Positions 1-11,576 of a stretch of DNA of 64,000 bases are shown in pieces. How positions within the stretch are numbered: the first letter of the stretch is position 1; every line of letters starts with the position of its first letter. This DNA is from Micropterix aruncella. Taxonomy: Eukaryota > Arthropoda > Insecta > Lepidoptera > Micropterigidae. The notes under the pieces are model-generated. The model was not told where the DNA came from. It did no database searches and worked only from the letters and a program-made list of their open reading frames with translations. The stretch covers positions 37,072,995 through 37,136,994 of the forward strand of contig OX155951.1 in assembly GCA_944548615.1 (NCBI GenBank). The letters run 5' to 3'. Made by a program: the position numbers and the translations under genes.

Positions 1-372
1 AGGCCAGGGTCTGTTCTAAGGCAGACTTTATAAAATATTGTTTATATGTATCTAATCAAATTACTAAATAATTATTATATTTAAAAAAATAAAAAAAATT
101 AAATTAAAACAATTAAAATTTGTAGAAATTCTATTACTTTGATAATAATTATTAACGTGTAGAGTAAAAGTAAAAATATGTTTGAAAGTAAAAATATATG
201 TCTAAAATATATGTCTATAAAAATGAAATTAGACAATGAAATGTGACAAAACTGTACACCCTAGAACAGGCGCAGTTGGGCGACAAAATCAAATAATTTC
301 CGGTTCCTGTTATTTTTGTAAGCAAAATCATTATTTTAAAGTAATTAATTCCTAAATAAATAAATAAACAAA
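1..372 (+). repeat. R-E interspersed repeat, 3' part
   Basis: AT-rich sequence ending in a LINE/SINE-like tail. It shares a CCTAGAAC block, the tract CTGTTATTTTTGTAAGCAAA (with small changes) and an AATTAATTC-(AAAT)n tail with 29430-29590, and in inverse orientation with 57033-57190. No coding is seen. The family is not identified. The (AAAT)n tail suggests retroposition, which is inference. Confidence 0.5.
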
Positions 373-383
373 CGCCGCAAATA

Positions 384-418
384 AGAGGTATCATCAGAAT
401 ATCTCTGATGATACCTCT
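384..418. repeat. Short perfect hairpin
   Basis: A 15-bp arm AGAGGTATCATCAGA at 384-398 is followed after 5 bases by its exact reverse complement at 404-418. Flanking bases (GCAAAT / ATTTGC) extend the symmetry with one or two mismatches. Could be a MITE core or a local inversion duplication; no transcript evidence. Confidence 0.6.
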
Positions 419-429
419 AATTTGCAGCC

Positions 430-2869
430 TTTTACCGCTATATATCGCAAATATTGTTACCGCTATTTAATAAAATTAATATACCCAAAATAAATCAAAA
501 AATCTAAAATCAAAATAATCAACATCAACCAATCACGATAAAAATGTAGAAACAAATGAGAAAAATATATTGTAATATTCAAATTAACAAATAATAACTG
601 TAAAAAAAACTTTGGCTTCTATAAACGTTTGTTGCGGCAGTTATAAAGTAGCAAATATTGATGACACTTGTTTTTTTTTTAAACATGTGCATGTTGATAT
701 TCATTTGATCTTATTTAATTCTAATTACATGTGTACGTACGCGTACTAAGGCTCGTGAGAATAATATTGTTGTACATATACCGGACATTTTATATTGTAA
801 TGTTACGGGCATCGGTTCGTAATGTTACGGGAATATTCGGGCATGAAGCCCGAAGTGTTATTCTACGATTTTAAAATCAACGTATTTAATAATTTAATAA
901 TAAATTAATTTAATTTGTATTTCACAATTATCTATAGTAAAATGGATAGCATGTACAATTAAAATGTCATAGACAAAAAACATTTAGCAAATACACTCAT
1001 AACGTGGTATGCCAAAAACTGTTGGAAGTAATCATATTTTAATGTCACCAAAATAGGCTATAGCCTGTCCTAGGGCGGACATTTAGATTGGGAAAAATAT
1101 ATTTATGAACATATGTATATAAAAAAAAGTATGAACATAATAAAATTAAACGAATGTATACACTAATAGTTATTATTAATCTTTATTAGCTGGAAAATCA
1201 AAGTAAAATTGGACTTTCATCGAAATTGTTTGACGGCCACTGCTCTAGCGGAAGCGCCTTACTTATTTCCTGTTATACAAACAGATCATATCTTATATCC
1301 TTTCGCTTCGCTAATTCAATTGTCTTCGAATTCCGCTTCTGTGTAGTGTTAAATTTTATTCAAAAAGCTAGTATTAAAAAAAATCTACCTAATGATATTC
1401 AATGAATTTTGTCACATATTACTAAATCCAGATGGCGGAGTAGATATTGAGTCCTATTCCCGAAGCCACCGCGTACGATTGCGTCTGTATTTTGACATCA
1501 TATTTACGTCATTCCCTGCGAATTTCGACTTTTTACGGAGGCGTGACGTCAAAGTGATGTCACCGCATGTGTGCTTCGTGTTCGCGTATGTCTCGCTGGC
1601 TAGAGAGTACGCCACAATGACTTCGAGAATGATTTTAGTGGAAAATTGGCACAAAGAAAAATGTATTTTGCTACCTAAAAAAAGCTGTTTTATTTGTTAC
1701 GTAGGAAAATGTGAATTCCTTATACCCGATTTTTGACAAAATAAGGAATTGTTTAGGCATTTCTTTCGAAAACCCCCTGACTTTTATTTTATTTTTATTC
1801 ATTTCAGGAAATTTACAAAAGATATCTTAAAATACACTTTACATACATAGAAGACTAATAGCAAGAGTCTTTATAAATAAATTACCATGTCGCATGTTGC
1901 TCCATTATTAAATATCGATATAGAGAAGTCATCCTGACATATTATTTTATTATTTTCTCAGAAGGGGTTACATATTGACTTTTTTACTAAGCATATCTTT
2001 TTAAAAATATAATACCACTTTGAATTTTTAAAAAGCAAAAGAAAAGTTGTCTTTTAAAAAAAATATTATTGTAAAATTCACCTTTTTCAAGTTATGTTAT
2101 TTTCAAAATGAGCAATTCAATTGCTCTTTAAGAAACATTAATATATTAAAAAGTTTTTATGGCATCTATAAATCAATCGTTAGGTTCAAAAACGACTAAA
2201 ATAGATTTAACAGGAGAAGAAAACAACGTTTCCTGTAAAAAAATATATAAGAAAGATAGTTGTTTCACGATATTATAAATTTCCATTTTAGACTAAAAAA
2301 AATCTCTAATCGTTTTATACAATTGTATGTAATTACTTTTTTCTTTTTCGAAATGAACAAGCAAGTTGATTTGAATACATTTTTTTTAAATAATTACTGT
2401 ATTACGTAAAATTTGTTTTTTTTATGAATTTTGATGCAATCCCTTGGGTTTCTTTTTAAACTTTCTCCTCAAAGAATTCTTTTATCTTAAGTATGTACGT
2501 ACGAGTTGATTTTGAAAACCACCAATGTGTGAAACACATTTTATTAAAGTGTGGTGGCGTTTAGGTTGTTTTCAAGCTAAATATTAGACATATTTTTAGA
2601 TGTTTTTATTGAAAAGCGATTTTGACAACAAAAAAAAGACAAAATTGCTATTTTGGTCTTTTTTGAACTTCGATTTTAAATGGTTACTATTATAAACTCG
2701 TATACTATGGCATCCTAAAGACAATAAAGGACTCTTAATTGGCATGACACCGAAGTTTTACTGCGTAACACGGATGACTTTCACTTGATCATATTGTATA
2801 AGTTTATTTTAAATTTAACTTTACTTCTTCTATGTGTATTGTACAGTGAAAATTAGGAATGATTTTATC
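430..2869. other. AT-rich non-coding stretch
   Basis: No supported gene. A GC-richer patch at about 1390-1740 has a 114-codon ORF (ATG at 1392), but its product has no recognisable domain and the patch ends in a segment (GGCATTTCTTTCG, about 1758) that recurs inverted at about 25480, so it is probably repeat-derived. A fragment like R-E (CCTAGGGCGGACA) lies near 1070. AATGTGT-gaa-ACACATT forms a small hairpin near 2523-2539. Confidence 0.4.
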
Positions 2870-3012
2870 AAATGGTTGACTGTAAGATATCGCTATAGCG
2901 ATAAGTCCGCCATTTGTGCATACATTATATTTTGTATAAAACCACTGTAATATTCATTAAGGTATGTTTTCATAGCACAATAAACTTATTCTTTTCTATT
3001 CTATTCTATGAC
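2870..3012 (+). repeat. LINE 3' end with pentanucleotide tail
   Basis: The sequence GCGATAAGTCCGCCATTTGT is followed by AATAAACTTATTC and a short TTCTA-type tail. It looks like the 3' end of an insect non-LTR retrotransposon, with polyadenylation signal and simple-repeat tail. A perfect 16-bp palindrome TATCGCTATAGCGATA lies at 2888-2903. The coding part of the element is absent. Confidence 0.5.
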
Positions 3013-4739
3013 AGATACCCATCTATCTCATCTGGAAGCAATTTATTTTACTAATTTTTAAAATATTTAATTTTGCACCACGTCAAACTTACAGCGTTTC
3101 AAATTTAATATTTGAACAAATTATGCAAAACTAGGGCCAATTAAAAGTTTTGACAATTAAACTAGACATATTGTCACAGCGCAAAAAAATAAAATAAAGT
3201 TTTTATGTAATAGGGTAAATTTCGTAGAAAGCGACTCAACACATAAAATAAATCTTACACATAATATTGATGAAATAATATCATAATATAAATAATTAGG
3301 TGAAATAATAGTAAAGTATAAAATTATAGGTAAAATGAATAGGTATAATAGACATAATAATATATTTATTATGTAATATACATAATACTACAATATTTAC
3401 CAGCATCTGGCGAATAAATACAAATCAAGCCGAAGGCTGTGAATCGCGTTTCAAACTCTTTGAAGCAAGTATTTGATGATAAATTTAATACATCCAAACA
3501 ATAATAATAATAATATATTTAAAAAATTAGATTGCACGATCTAAGCGCCCTTGTAATAATTTATTATTTATTGACTGATGACTGTTTGAATGTTGAAAAA
3601 TTAATGATGCCCCTTTTTATGGCCGGTTTCTTTTATAACATCGTGTTTATTTCCTTTCCACGATCATTATTTCTCCGTCATAATTTGACTCCTCTATGCA
3701 TTGGCGCCATCCTCCCTTGCTCGAGGATGTTCAATAATGTGATATTAATCGTTTGTTATTATTTTTTTAATATTTTGGTGTAAGTTTTCCCTTGATTTTT
3801 CTTATTTTTCATAAATCCTATTATATTTTAGTGTAGTTATATGTATTTCGATATTCTCGTTCCGAATCTTCTTAATTACTATTTTTTTAAGCTTTAATTA
3901 TATGAGTTTTTCATGTTTAAAATTTTATTTTGAAAAACTATGTTCTACTCGTTTTTTTAAATTTAATAGATTCTATTATATGTGTTTCTTTCCTGGCTTT
4001 TCAAAGTTGATATTATTTTTTTTATTTTTCTGTTTATTGTGGTAGTTTTTTATGTTTTTCTGCAATTTTTGTTTTTTTCCAAAACGGACTTCATTTTTAT
4101 TACCGTCCTATTTTTAAAACATTTCCTATATTTTTAAATTATTTTATTGTCATACTTTAAAAAAATCTTTTTCATACAACACCTAGGACGCCGACAATGT
4201 TCTCCTTTCCCGCGCTTTCTCTCATTCTTCTGTCTATTTGAACTTCCCTTACGCATTGTCGTCTGAGCTTTTGGCGTCAAATTTCTGGGGAATTTCCATG
4301 ACCATATATGGACACGCTTTCTACGCGTGTATAGTGCCGCTTTTATACTTTTTATCGTAATATCTTTTCTTTTATATTCCTCTATTCAAATATGACATTT
4401 CAAACCTGATCTTATTTTCAAAAATCCTTTCGATTTTATTTATATCTCTGAAATTAAATTTAGATTTTATTTTTTTATTTTATTAATGAATCAGTGCTAT
4501 CTGTCATTTCCTAATAGAACTTCTTGAGTTTAATCTGATATTTTATGGATATTTTTTTATACCTAATCGTTCCACTTTTTTTTACAATGTGTCGCTACTG
4601 GTATTGTTTCAAAATTAAATATTCTTGACTATGTTATCGCCGTATCGCGATTTTCAAACTTGAATGTAATGAATTTTAATTCATTACACCCTATAAAGTA
4701 AATATGTTAAACATAGTATTGACCCTCGGTAGATAAAAA
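3013..4739. other. AT-rich non-coding stretch, T-rich strand
   Basis: No supported gene. From about 3780 to 4630 the plus strand is notably richer in T than A, with many T runs. The 83-codon ORF at 3532-3783 is hydrophobic, starts at a non-ATG codon and has no recognisable domain; I treat it as chance. A GC-richer island at 4190-4330 is unassigned. Confidence 0.4.
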
Positions 4740-4962
4740 AAGGTTCGAGTCATGGACTTATTGTTTGAGATTCGGTAACAGAGGCTGCCATGGGGGAGAC
4801 CTATGTCGGAAGAATACCTGATCTTCAAACTGGCTACTGAAGAACATGATACCTTATTTCAAAATTAGATTCGAAATATTATTGTTTTATAAATACCAAA
4901 TAAGGCAAAACTGTACAATACGGTCAGTGAATAAAGGCTTTTATTATTATTATTATTATTTT
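4740..4962 (+). repeat. LINE 3' end with (TTA)n tail
   Basis: The block around 4785-4810 (CCATGGGGGAGACCTATGTC) resembles the end of a lepidopteran LINE reading frame. It is followed by a short 3' UTR, AATAAAGG and a (TTA)n tail at about 4940-4962. This is the usual arrangement for a 5'-truncated non-LTR retrotransposon. Recognition is by motif only. Confidence 0.5.
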
Positions 4963-6207
4963 AACAGTTTCTGCCAACAGGGTAAGGACTATCTATTTTA
5001 TTATTTATAATAGTGTAAAGAAGGCGTATATGATATTCGAGGCACCTATCCTTCTATAACTTCTTACCTAAGAATTCTTTCAAACAATGCGGGTTCTTGG
5101 AATACGGAGCTATATTATATTCGGTTTGCAGAGTCACGCCGTCATTCGTCAGAAAGATGCCTATCAATAAAATGATATTTTATTATGAATAAAAATTATC
5201 GTCTTTATGATATACCCATCAACAAGAGGTATCAAGCCACTATCTACTCTTGCACTTGACATGGATCTATAGTCATATTGTTATCGATAAACGAACGGAT
5301 AAAACACGATGACTTAGTATTCCTAATTACGGCGTAATTATTTAATTAAACAATTTTCCTCTTTCGTCTGAAACGAAACGAAATTATATATTGAAATCGT
5401 CGATGTTTTGATTAAGCAAGTTGTCACGATATTCTACCCGCTCTCATTTGGTATTAGGTTTGTTTACCTTTTAATGTTTATTTATTTTTTGGTATATTGA
5501 TGTAGGTACTTACGGCATAAAGTCAAACAATATTATATGAGAATATAGCAAATAACAATAAAAATTGAAGGCAGATAATAAAAAGTAAATATAAGGGATA
5601 CGCGCATGCATTCATACGTGATTATCGAAGTCGTACATTAAAAGTATACAATATTCGAATAATACTCAAACAACTTTGATCTAATGGAGTGTGACGACAT
5701 ACTGACACAAACTGATGACACCTTATATTAAAAATCCGAATCTGAAAAATATCATAGTAATTTTGATTCGTCCTTAGTTATATTTATCTGTGTATTTTAC
5801 ATAAGATATATAACATTGTAACCCTCCTTGAGCACCGAAACATAAAAAAACAGTATTTTGTTTGTCTCCCGGTATTCTGGTATTACTTTCCAGAACCGGA
5901 TATAATGTTATTAAACAAACCTGAATGATAGGATGTTGGTCCGATACACTGACAGTCACTTAACATACAATTCACGATTAATATAAGATGAACTTAAACG
6001 GAAACATTTCGCCATTTCGTCCCGTTTGAGTCACTCGTCCAATGTTTCCTCGAAAATACCAATGTTCTGAGTTGCCGTGTCGCGGTAAAGGTTAACGCGT
6101 TGCGTTTCGCAACGAAGAAGTGGAGTAGAAACGGGTTCCGGCCAGTTATGTGTGTATATAGTGACGGCTTTTTATGTATATAGTTTAGACATATTATTAG
6201 AAGTAAC
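4963..6207. other. Intergenic, no gene seen
   Basis: AT-rich sequence without supported ORFs. A GC-richer patch at 5996-6145 contains CGCGGTAAAGGTTAACGCG, which weakly resembles a segment near 20580 (CGCGATAAAGGTTAA). This suggests a shared repeat of unknown type. Confidence 0.35.
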
Positions 6208-6290
6208 TAAGGGGGACCCAATGATCTCTCAGATGGGCAATAACGTTCAAAACACGTTAATGAAGAAGATACAGATCAGAAAAAATATAA
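6208..6290 (+). repeat. Direct repeat partner of 7668-7780
   Basis: This block and 7668-7780 share CAATGATCTCTCAG followed by GGGCAAT, and both contain GATACA.ATCAGA-like sequence. They flank the R-F nest and may be two copies of one older repeat or a duplicated flank. Function unknown. Confidence 0.4.
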
Positions 6291-6639
6291 CCATTCAATA
6301 TTATTTACATAAAAATGTCAATTTTAATTTGGTATGCTGATTTCAAATCATAATAATAAGCCGCTTTAATGTACAAGTAGTCTAATAGATGGCATTCTAA
6401 TATCTCCGTATTATTTCTGTGATATAATCAGCCTATATAAAAATGCGATAGATGACACTAATAATTTAATGTTATTATTGTTATTAATGGGTTTTGAAAA
6501 TTAATCAGATTTTACAAAACAAGTATTTATTATCAATGTTATTATAGTTGGTTAACCCGTTGAGTATGAGTCAACCAAATCTGGTCGCGAAACAATTATC
6601 CGTTGAGTACGAGTCGACCAAATCTGGTCTCGCGTTTTT

Positions 6640-7178
6640 ACTTTCCTGACGACCTATCGGAAAGGAAAGTATTGTGATCGCGCTAAAAAAAAATTTTGAG
6701 ATGAAGATGGGAATATATATTTTGAGACTCCCTGAGACGATTGAGACTATTTCCAGACCGATCTCTGTCTGTATGTATGTCTGTATGTCTGTATGTCTGT
6801 ATGTCTGTCTGTATGTATGTATTCTTCCACGATAGCGCCCAGGCGCTTAATCGGATTGAGCTGAAATTTGGTATATAAGCTTCTGTTAACCGTCGGAGGA
6901 ACCCATTAGTTTTTGGAGTCCCTACGCCCTACGGTTGTGGTACCTCCCATACAAATTTGGGGTTCCCGGCGAAAAAATTGTTTCCGCGATAGCGCCCAGA
7001 CGCTTAATCTGTCTAAGTTAAAATTTGGCATAGAAGCTTCTGTTAACCATCGGAAGAACCTATTAGTTTTTGGGGTACTTACGACCAACGTTTGGGGTAC
7101 CTGCCATACAAATTTGGGGTACTAGAGTAAAAAATGTCGCTGTTTTTTCGCACCTCCCCGGATACTAGTCAGGAAAGT
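6640..7178. mobile_element. Nested MITE with 11-bp inverted ends
   Basis: ACTTTCCTGAC at 6640-6650 is matched by its reverse complement at 7168-7178. The interior has two copies of a roughly 157-bp unit beginning GATAGCGCCCAG at 6831 and 6988. Both contain AAGCTTCTGTTAACC and a TTAGTTTTTGG block. No clear target duplication is visible. It may be an integral part of the TTAA element rather than a separate insertion. Confidence 0.5.
6770..6824 (+). repeat. (TGTATGTC)n microsatellite
   Basis: Short tandem array of TGTATGTC/TGTATG units inside the nested MITE. Simple repeat with no coding content. Confidence 0.8.
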
Positions 7179-7667
7179 CTTGGGGTGACACAACCGATTT
7201 TTTTCACTTCTTTGACGTTCTCATATTTATTCATAATTATCTAATTGTTTTACAAAATGATATTTCAATATTCTATATTCGAAATTTCAATGCAATCATT
7301 GTGCAGTTGTTCTTTTTATGATTGGTGTAGTAGTTTCGTAGTTATAGTACTTTAAGTCGATGTCGCCGAAAATCCTGCAAAAGAGACATGAAAATACCCA
7401 TTTACTCCAAGGGTTAAATAAAATATTATTATTATCGCCGGACAATGCTATCAGCACCTCATGCATGTCGCCGGTGCAGAGGGGTTTCTAAAACGTACTA
7501 TAGCATTAAGCAATTTAATACCTTATATAATCAATTATTATAACTTTAAAATACTACCCAGAACAAAGGAATGCGGCAAAATAAATAGTAGGTGTGTACC
7601 TACAATACTGAACTACAAAGTAGTGATTGCTTTTAATTTTGGACATAATTATTATTATTAAAATAAA

Positions 7668-8250
7668 CCAAGGGAGAACAATGATCTCTCAGCAGGGCAA
7701 TGGTGTTTAGACGGCATGAGGATAGGTCATTGCCTTTTAGATGTCAGAACACCACAATAAAGGAGATACAAATCAGATAAAACACAATCAAATTACTGTA
7801 AAGGATAAAGTAAAATTATATTTTCGAATTGTAATAGATACAGATTAACATTCGCTATCTCGGATTTACCGTGACTTAAATATTTAGAGGCCGTTGATAT
7901 TCGTATCAGAATATCAGATAATATTATAAGAATGCTTCGTTCGCATTTATCGTTACTGTCATCCGCTATTAATATTACTAGGTATGCTAATTTACATCGC
8001 TAAATAGTTAGAATACGATATCAGACAGCTCAATGTTGTGAAAAAGTTTATTTTGACAATATTATTAAGTAATTACATCACTAGATATATGTATAATCTG
8101 CATTATCATTAGTCAATTTAAATAGCAGTTTTGCATATTAGTAAATTTATGGATGATTGGATCTTTTGGATGGGAAATCAGCAGACATTTCCTTCTTCTC
8201 TATCAAGCGCGTCCGAAGCATCATAGTTTTGAGGATCTCGGTAAAAGCCT
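7668..8250. other. Repeat-derived spacer
   Basis: Begins with the direct-repeat partner of 6208-6290 and continues as AT-rich sequence. No supported gene. Confidence 0.35.
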
Positions 8251-8460
8251 ATGTCAATTAACACAAAATTCCTTGTAATAACACTGATTTATATTCTTAC
8301 TCTTCCTGTGTTCATGGTGCAAGACTGGAACGATCTCTCAGCAAATATACAAATTAGAGCCTTCGTTAGAATTATTCAAAACTTACCTAAACAAGTAAAT
8401 ATATTAAAAAGAATAAAAAACACGACTGCCTTTACAGAAAGTGAACTATTATATTTATAA
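8251..8460 (+). pseudogene. LINE C-terminal remnant
   Basis: A 69-codon open frame contains QDWNDLSANIQ near residue 25. This resembles the WN-LP-xIx motif at the C-terminus of Jockey/CR1-type LINE polyproteins, followed by basic residues like the usual FK..LK tail. Nothing upstream reads as reverse transcriptase. It merges into R-B sequence near 8390, so it is a short 5'-truncated or recombined remnant. Confidence 0.4.
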
Positions 8461-8790
8461 TTATATTTTTTTACGTTTTTTATGTAATATTTATGGTTGA
8501 TGTATTTATCCATATAGATACATGTATATTTCCTGAATGCACTCAATTAGACCTTTCAATTTACACTATAAACGATATAGTTATATTAATTTATTGACAT
8601 TTGGACATTTATACATCTACTAACTTAATATTTGGACAGTTAAGGTGCCCTGTGACATTCGGGATGACATAAGGATTCTAACAATATTACACAGTTCTAA
8701 ATCGGTTAAAGCGTTTAGGAGTTATGATGGAATAAAGAAACGGAAAACATAGATAAATGAACCCTGAACACATTACTCTCGTTTTATGTC
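8388..8790 (+). repeat. R-B interspersed repeat, copy 1
   Basis: Shared with 32930-33318 and with the two flanks of the pogo element (58905-59041 and 61657-61862). Common landmarks are AAAAAACACGACT, TGTATTTATC, CAATTAGACCTTTCA, TCTAAATCGGTT, AATAAAGAAACGG and GATGAACCCTGAACACATTA. Non-coding, probably the 3' region of a widespread insect retroelement. Confidence 0.65.
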
Positions 8791-8968
8791 AGGCAGCCTA
8801 GAAAAAAAACGAAGATTTAGCGAATCCTCATTTCATTCGCGTGCGCTCACTTGCCCTTCACACACTTACCCCGAGAGCCTGCAACTAAAACATGCCAGTT
8901 TTATGCCAAATACCGCGCTAAGTCTGTCAACTTCAACTTAATTCAGTTTTAACTACCTCAATAAACAC
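8791..8968. other. Unassigned spacer
   Basis: Moderately GC-rich sequence between R-B and the 119-bp tandem repeat. No gene or known repeat recognised. Confidence 0.3.
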
Positions 8969-9356
8969 AAAATTTTAAATACGTATTCAGTTATGATAGT
9001 CCGTTCTAAGTTTCACCATGACATGGCTGCTGCACCCAGGATTGGCTCCCGACGAGGGAACTCCTCAGCGGTCAAAAGTACAGACACGAAATTTTGAATA
9101 CGTATTCAGTTATGATAGTCCGTTCTAAGTTTCACCATGACATGGCTGCTGCACCCAGGGTTGGCTCCCGACGAGGGAACTCCTCAACGGTCAACAGTAC
9201 AGACACGAAATTTTGTATAAGCATTCAATTATGACAGCCCGTTCTAAGTTTCACCAAGACAGGACTGCGGCAACTAGGACTGGCTTCCAACGAGGAAACT
9301 CCTCAACAGTCTGCGTTAGCCGGTTCTACGTTTCACCATGACATGACATGGCTGCA
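8969..9356 (+). repeat. 119-bp tandem repeat
   Basis: Units begin at about 8972, 9091 and 9210, giving a 119-bp period twice. The first two are nearly identical; the third is more diverged and a partial fourth ends near 9356. Landmarks are CGTATTCAGTTATGATAG, CCGTTCTAAGTTTCACCATG, CATGGCTGC, GAGGGAACTCCTCA. Non-coding minisatellite. Confidence 0.85.
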
Positions 9357-10060
9357 GAAAAAAATGAAGCCGATTTGTTTTTGTTAAAATTTTGTCTATT
9401 ATTATCTTCAAGTTCTAATTATCCTTGAGGATATCGATGAGTCTACCGCACGGCTGCCTTCCTCAATCGCATGAGCATATAACAGCATATGATTAATAGA
9501 CTAATAATCACGACCTCCCGAACCGCTCTACGACCTCGGCGAATTCGCCACGCGAGAGGCGTGAATTAATTCATAAAGTTGAGTTATTTTCGCGAGTCCG
9601 ACGAGTGGACACCGAAGCTTTTGCAAGTGGCCGATTCAATACAAATCTTTAATAGCCCGGCCTTTCCGAGAGTCCGAGACGAATAAATATCAAGGTGATA
9701 AACGAATGCGAACTCGTTTCGAAATCGCCACTTTCAGATCGACCTTTTACCCTCGCGCATGCACGACGGAAGAGATCAAGGCGTGAAATAAATGTCAGAA
9801 TGTTTGCGACATATCAAAAATCATCGATATCTGACAATAGCATTTCACAACGTACGAAAACTAGAACACAGACTTCAGATTACTTTAAATTATTTGATGA
9901 AAGTATAGGAGGTAGATATAGGAGAAAACTCGCCTTCTTTACCATCATTTAAGACTCACCTCAAAGACTACTACCTTTCTAAGAAGTAACCAGCTCTTCA
10001 CTTTCTCTCCTCTTCCTCTCCCAATTTTCTCTCCTCGGGCATGTTTAGTTTTAAATACGT
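9357..10060. other. Intergenic, no gene seen
   Basis: Mixed composition with a GC-richer part near 9500-9800. The 85-codon ORF at 9695-9952 starts at a non-ATG codon and has no recognisable domain. I do not call a gene here. Confidence 0.35.
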
Positions 10061-10215
10061 TTACTGGTCTGTATTTTATACAGACGAACGTAATAATCTT
10101 TATTTCCACAATGCGTGCCTCTACCACTGTGATTAGGTTAGTTGTAAGACATTGCCATGTGGCAATAAGCTCGCCTTTTTGTATAATAATTAAGTGCAAA
10201 TAAAGAGTATATTAT
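10061..10215 (-). repeat. LINE 3' UTR fragment
   Basis: On the minus strand the order is AAGGCGAGCTTATTGCC, a CATGGCAAT segment, AACTAACCTA, and TGGAAATAAAGATTATTA. The same order occurs on the plus strand at 12085-12180, and part of it on the minus strand at 16780-16840 downstream of a recognisable reverse transcriptase fragment. That link identifies these as 3' ends of one LINE family. Confidence 0.55.
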
Positions 10216-10769
10216 TACTTATTATTATAGGTAATAGGTAGTTTAAACGTATTAGTGCAGAGTGTACTCGTTTTGCAGAACCTACCGAATAAGCATAGAT
10301 TATATAAGGTTTTCATCTCCCTGTGGTGAAAACCAACGCATCTCAAAATGCATTTCTATACAGAGCGTGTCATAGATATAATACAGACTTTTTAAGTGTG
10401 GACATATTACACTCATCAAAAACCTCTTATAAGAACTCAATAAAAAAAATTCTAGAGTCTATCTAGATGATCACAAAACATTTATACATATTATATTTCA
10501 ATTAATTTAGTTCAAGGACATAATTTTATCTCAAGTATATTCATTATAATAACTATATATCATACCTAAAAATAAAAAATAAAAAAAAATCTTTATATAC
10601 ATACATAATATATTTATATACATACATAATATATTTTTATCTATTTTGTCTCTCCCTTTCACCTCACTTCCCATCCTGATTCCCCCCATTCTCAAGCGGA
10701 AACAATATAAAATTATATTGCGTTCATTTTGTATACTTTATATTCGGAATCACATTAATGGATTTTTGT
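10216..10769. other. AT-rich spacer
   Basis: No gene. TATATACATACATAATATATT is almost exactly repeated at about 10590 and 10615. Otherwise unremarkable. Confidence 0.35.
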
Positions 10770-10856
10770 CACTTTTAAATAGGTTTTTATTGCATTGTAT
10801 GTAGTTCTGTTTGGTTCCAGAATAAAATAAAATAAAATAAAATAAATATACTACAG
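10770..10856 (+). repeat. A-rich retroposon tail
   Basis: A short TTTTTATTGCATTGTATG segment is followed by (AATAAA)n-like sequence at 10822-10850, as in the 3' end of a non-LTR retroposon. Confidence 0.4.
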
Positions 10857-10869
10857 ATTGTTTGAAGCC

Positions 10870-11360
10870 GTACTACGTTTTGTTACTCATAGTTGCAAAT
10901 TTTGATTAATCTTCTCTTATAATTAGTAACCCAATATATGGCGTTCTAAACACGCCGTTACGATATCCTATCGCAAATATAAATCATTTTATTTTAATAA
11001 TATTTATATAAAAATGACAATTTTTATTTGGTAAGTATACAGGTTTCGATGCGTAATAATTACACGCTTTAATGTTATATTACAATAATAGTTGGAATTC
11101 TAATCTCTCTCGTAATATTTCTGTAATGAAATCAGCATAAATCAAAATGCGATAGATGGCACTTGTAATTTATTGTTATTATTGTTACCATTGGTTAAAT
11201 AATGGGTTTTTATCATAAATTAGTCCTCTATAATAACCCATTTCTGATGGCCAAATGAATCATTATTAATTTCGCCGAACAATGCTATCAGCGCCACTTG
11301 CATGTCGCCGGCGCAGAGGAGTTGCAAAAACATTATATGGCATTGAGCATTATGAATTGT
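10870..11360 (+). mobile_element. R-F MITE-like element, copy b
   Basis: Follows the R-F order from the CATAGTT...ATTAATCTTCTCTTAT segment to CGCCGAACAATGCTATCAGCG, GTCGCCGGCGCAGAGG and a GGCATTGAGCATTATGAA end. The extreme termini are decayed. The CATTGGTTAAAT segment near 11193 is the uninterrupted version of the site occupied by R-A in copy d. Confidence 0.6.
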
Positions 11361-11576
11361 CATCTACAACGGATGAACCCGTCACCCCAGGCTGGTATAA
11401 CAATATATGATCGTCCTTTCAGCCGTAGGATGAACGTAGAGACTTGAGATGAAACAGTCCTCTGACCGACTCGCATGTAATAAGCCAACGCCTTACCGCG
11501 TGACACCGGGAATTTGCAATAAGCGCGCCAACCTCGCGCCATTACTACTAGCATTGATTTTATATACAATCAATTC

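Larger units (their letters stand above)
6556..7413. mobile_element. Non-autonomous piggyBac-type element (TTAA duplication)
   Basis: Flanked by TTAA at 6552-6555 and 7414-7417. The ends are inverted: CCCGTTGAGTA on the left, CCCTTGGAGTA reading inward from the right. The CCC start and TTAA duplication are characteristic of the piggyBac superfamily. Removing the insert plus one TTAA reconnects the R-F host copy. A 43-bp segment containing CCAAATCTGGTC is duplicated at 6558-6640. No transposase is encoded. Confidence 0.7.
6291..7523 (+). mobile_element. R-F MITE-like element, copy a (interrupted)
   Basis: Matches the complete R-F copy at 54473-55070 along its length: the TTTACATAAAAATGTCAATTTT segment, the CCTATA...ATGCGATAGATGACACT segment and the right end (CTATCAGCACC, GTCGCCGGTGCAGAGG, GCAATTTAATAC). 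The left terminus is missing. A second element is inserted at a TTAA at 6552. Non-coding. Confidence 0.6.

Noticed and set aside
1392..1736. 114-codon ORF as a gene
   Set aside because: No recognisable domain, starts in low-complexity sequence, and its downstream part recurs as a repeat at about 25480.
4740..4755. tRNA B-box-like GGTTCGAGTC
   Set aside because: No A box or cloverleaf could be built around it.
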